From Sophora flavescens (taxonomy: Eukaryota > Streptophyta > Magnoliopsida > Fabales > Fabaceae): DNA of 64,000 nt. Below the pieces are notes generated by a model. It searched no databases. It was not told the origin of the DNA and saw only the letters and a list, made by a program, of their open reading frames with translations. The stretch's first letter is position 1. Every line of letters begins with the position of its first letter. The translations under genes were made by a program, and so were the position numbers. Of this stretch, positions 62,830 through 64,000 are shown in pieces. The stretch is from NCBI GenBank assembly GCA_030762895.1, contig CM061067.1, positions 102,054,602 through 102,118,601 of the forward strand, given 5' to 3'.

Positions 62830-64000
62830 TTGGGGAGAAATCATGTTGAAGTCTTTTTATATAGTAAATAGGGTTCCAAAAGAAGGAACAAGATAACCCC
62901 ACATGAGCTCTGGAAAATAGAAAACTCATTCTCAAATTTTTCAGAGTTTGAGGTTGTAGGGCAATAGTAAAAGTTCTTGAACCAAAAGAAAGGAAATAAG
63001 TGAAAGGGGAATTGAATGTGTGCTCACAGGCTATGCTAAAATTAGCAAAGCATATAGATTCATGGTTATGGAATCTAGTGACTCATCCTGTTAATACAGT
63101 AATTGAGTGTAGGGAAGAATCTTTCAAGAAGATAAGTTTAACTTAATTCCAAGTCACAAGGATAATGTTCATAGTAATGCACATGATCCGAAAAGTAATG
63201 TATCTAATAAAAATACTTTGGTGGGTTTAGAACTTAAGAGAAGTCAGAGAGCTAGAAAAGAGAAAACTTATTGACCAAGGTTTTTCATGTTCCTTGTTGA
63301 AGGAATAAGAGAGTCCATAGACAGTTATAGGCCAATATGTTAGAATACAGAAAATGGTCCAGGCACATTTAAAGAGGCAATAAGTCTCAAGATCCCGCTT
63401 CCTAGATGAAAGCTATACAAGAGGAAATGGACTCAATAATGGAGAATAAAAGATGGAAACTAGTAAACCTCCCACCCAGTTCCAAACCCATAGGTTGTAA
63501 ATGAATTTTCAAAAGGAAAATGAAGGTAGGTGGAACTATTGATACGTTTAAGGCAAGATTAGTTGCTAAGGGATTTACACAAAAGAGGGCATTGGCCAAA
63601 TACATATGCACCGTTGGCAAGAATTGCCTCAATTAGAGTGCTATTGGCACTTGGATCCATCTATAAGTTTGTCATCCATCAGATGGATGTGGTATTCCTA
63701 AACTAGGAAATAGATGAAGAGGTGTATATGAGACAACCTGAAGGGTTTGTGGTTAATGGTCAGGAAAAAAAAGTGTGTAAATTGAATAAGTCATTGTATG
63801 GACTAGAATAAGATCCTAAGCGATGGGATCAAAAGTTTGATCAAGTTGTGCTAGCTAAATATAAAATAAATAAATCTGACAAGGGTATTTATAGTAAATT
63901 CCATGGAGTAAAAGGGGTCATGATTTGTTTATATGTTGATGATATATTAATATTTGGTACTGATCTAGATTAGGTTGAAGAAACTGAGAGGTTCTTGTCT
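62830..64000 (+). pseudogene. pol: Decayed copia pol (integrase end and RT), runs off window
   Basis: The integrase end appears as NRVPKEGTR near 62868 and a YAKISKAYRFMVMESSD-like segment near 63034. RT follows with RGHWPNTYAPLARIASIRVL (about 63585-63640), HQMDVVFLN, DEEVYMRQPEGFVVNGQ (about 63714-63764), KVCKLNKSLYGLE and the catalytic ICLYVDDILIFGTD (about 63922-63963). Many stops and shifts are present. Motifs resemble the Tnt1/Tork side of copia (from memory). RNase H and the 3' LTR would lie right of the window. Confidence 0.82.

Overview
The window is plant nuclear DNA made almost entirely of nested transposable elements. I find no intact host gene, no rRNA gene and no CRISPR array. 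LTR retrotransposons of the SIRE/Maximus (copia), Tekay-like (gypsy) and gag-only tRNA-Asp-primed types, L1-like LINEs with a DUF4283 ORF1, a tRNA-derived SINE and a Mutator-like element point to a eudicot. A legume is my best guess, from memory of CATAATCGATTATG-rich SIRE LTRs in that family; this is inference.

Left half (1-33112): a SIRE-type element (SIRE-2, 25842-33112 plus sequence left of the window) carries a Tekay-like gypsy element (Gypsy-A, up to 25841) in its 5' LTR, a SINE (28690-28889) in its internal region and a 5'-truncated LINE (30772-31787) in its 3' LTR. Gypsy-A is broken by a 2.65-kb solo LTR with TSD tagga (2864-5516), by LINE-A with a 14-bp TSD (7685-19025), and by a non-autonomous minus-strand LTR element with TSD actag (21559-24266). 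LINE-A in turn holds an LTR-like block (9062-12052) and the 5' half of a second SIRE element (15179 to about 18935). The deepest chain is SIRE-2 > Gypsy-A > LINE-A > SIRE-1.

Middle (33113-55499): LINE-B, a 5'-truncated LINE with a 12-bp TSD (33185-33196 and 55488-55499), is stretched over 22 kb. It was entered by a young copia element with 256-bp LTRs and TSD ggtag (33659-51985) and by a solo LTR with TSD ggggt (52649-54004). The copia was entered by two minus-strand elements that have a gag-type ORF but no pol: TRG-1 (34032-39769, TSD ggtga) and TRG-2 (43199-50763, TSD tctat). Host reading frames resume across the insertions.

Right end (55500-64000): low-copy-looking DNA with a possible minus-strand terminal exon, a Mutator-like element with 9-bp TSD (56241-57572), a probable solo copia LTR, a decayed minus-strand LINE ORF1 (58649-60256), paired tRNA-like segments, and a decayed copia running off the window.

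The most interesting signal is not a gene. At least seven LTRs from unrelated or distantly related families carry arrays of short perfect or near-perfect palindromes, in most cases just upstream of a TATA-like sequence. The motifs differ (CATAATCGATTATG; TCACGGCCGTGA; CTCGCGAG-type; CCATGCTCAAGCATGG), yet the placement recurs, and one array changed copy number after insertion. Two further candidates are an LTR-encoded ORF of about 190 codons and a conserved, hairpin-containing LTR block shared by two gypsy families.
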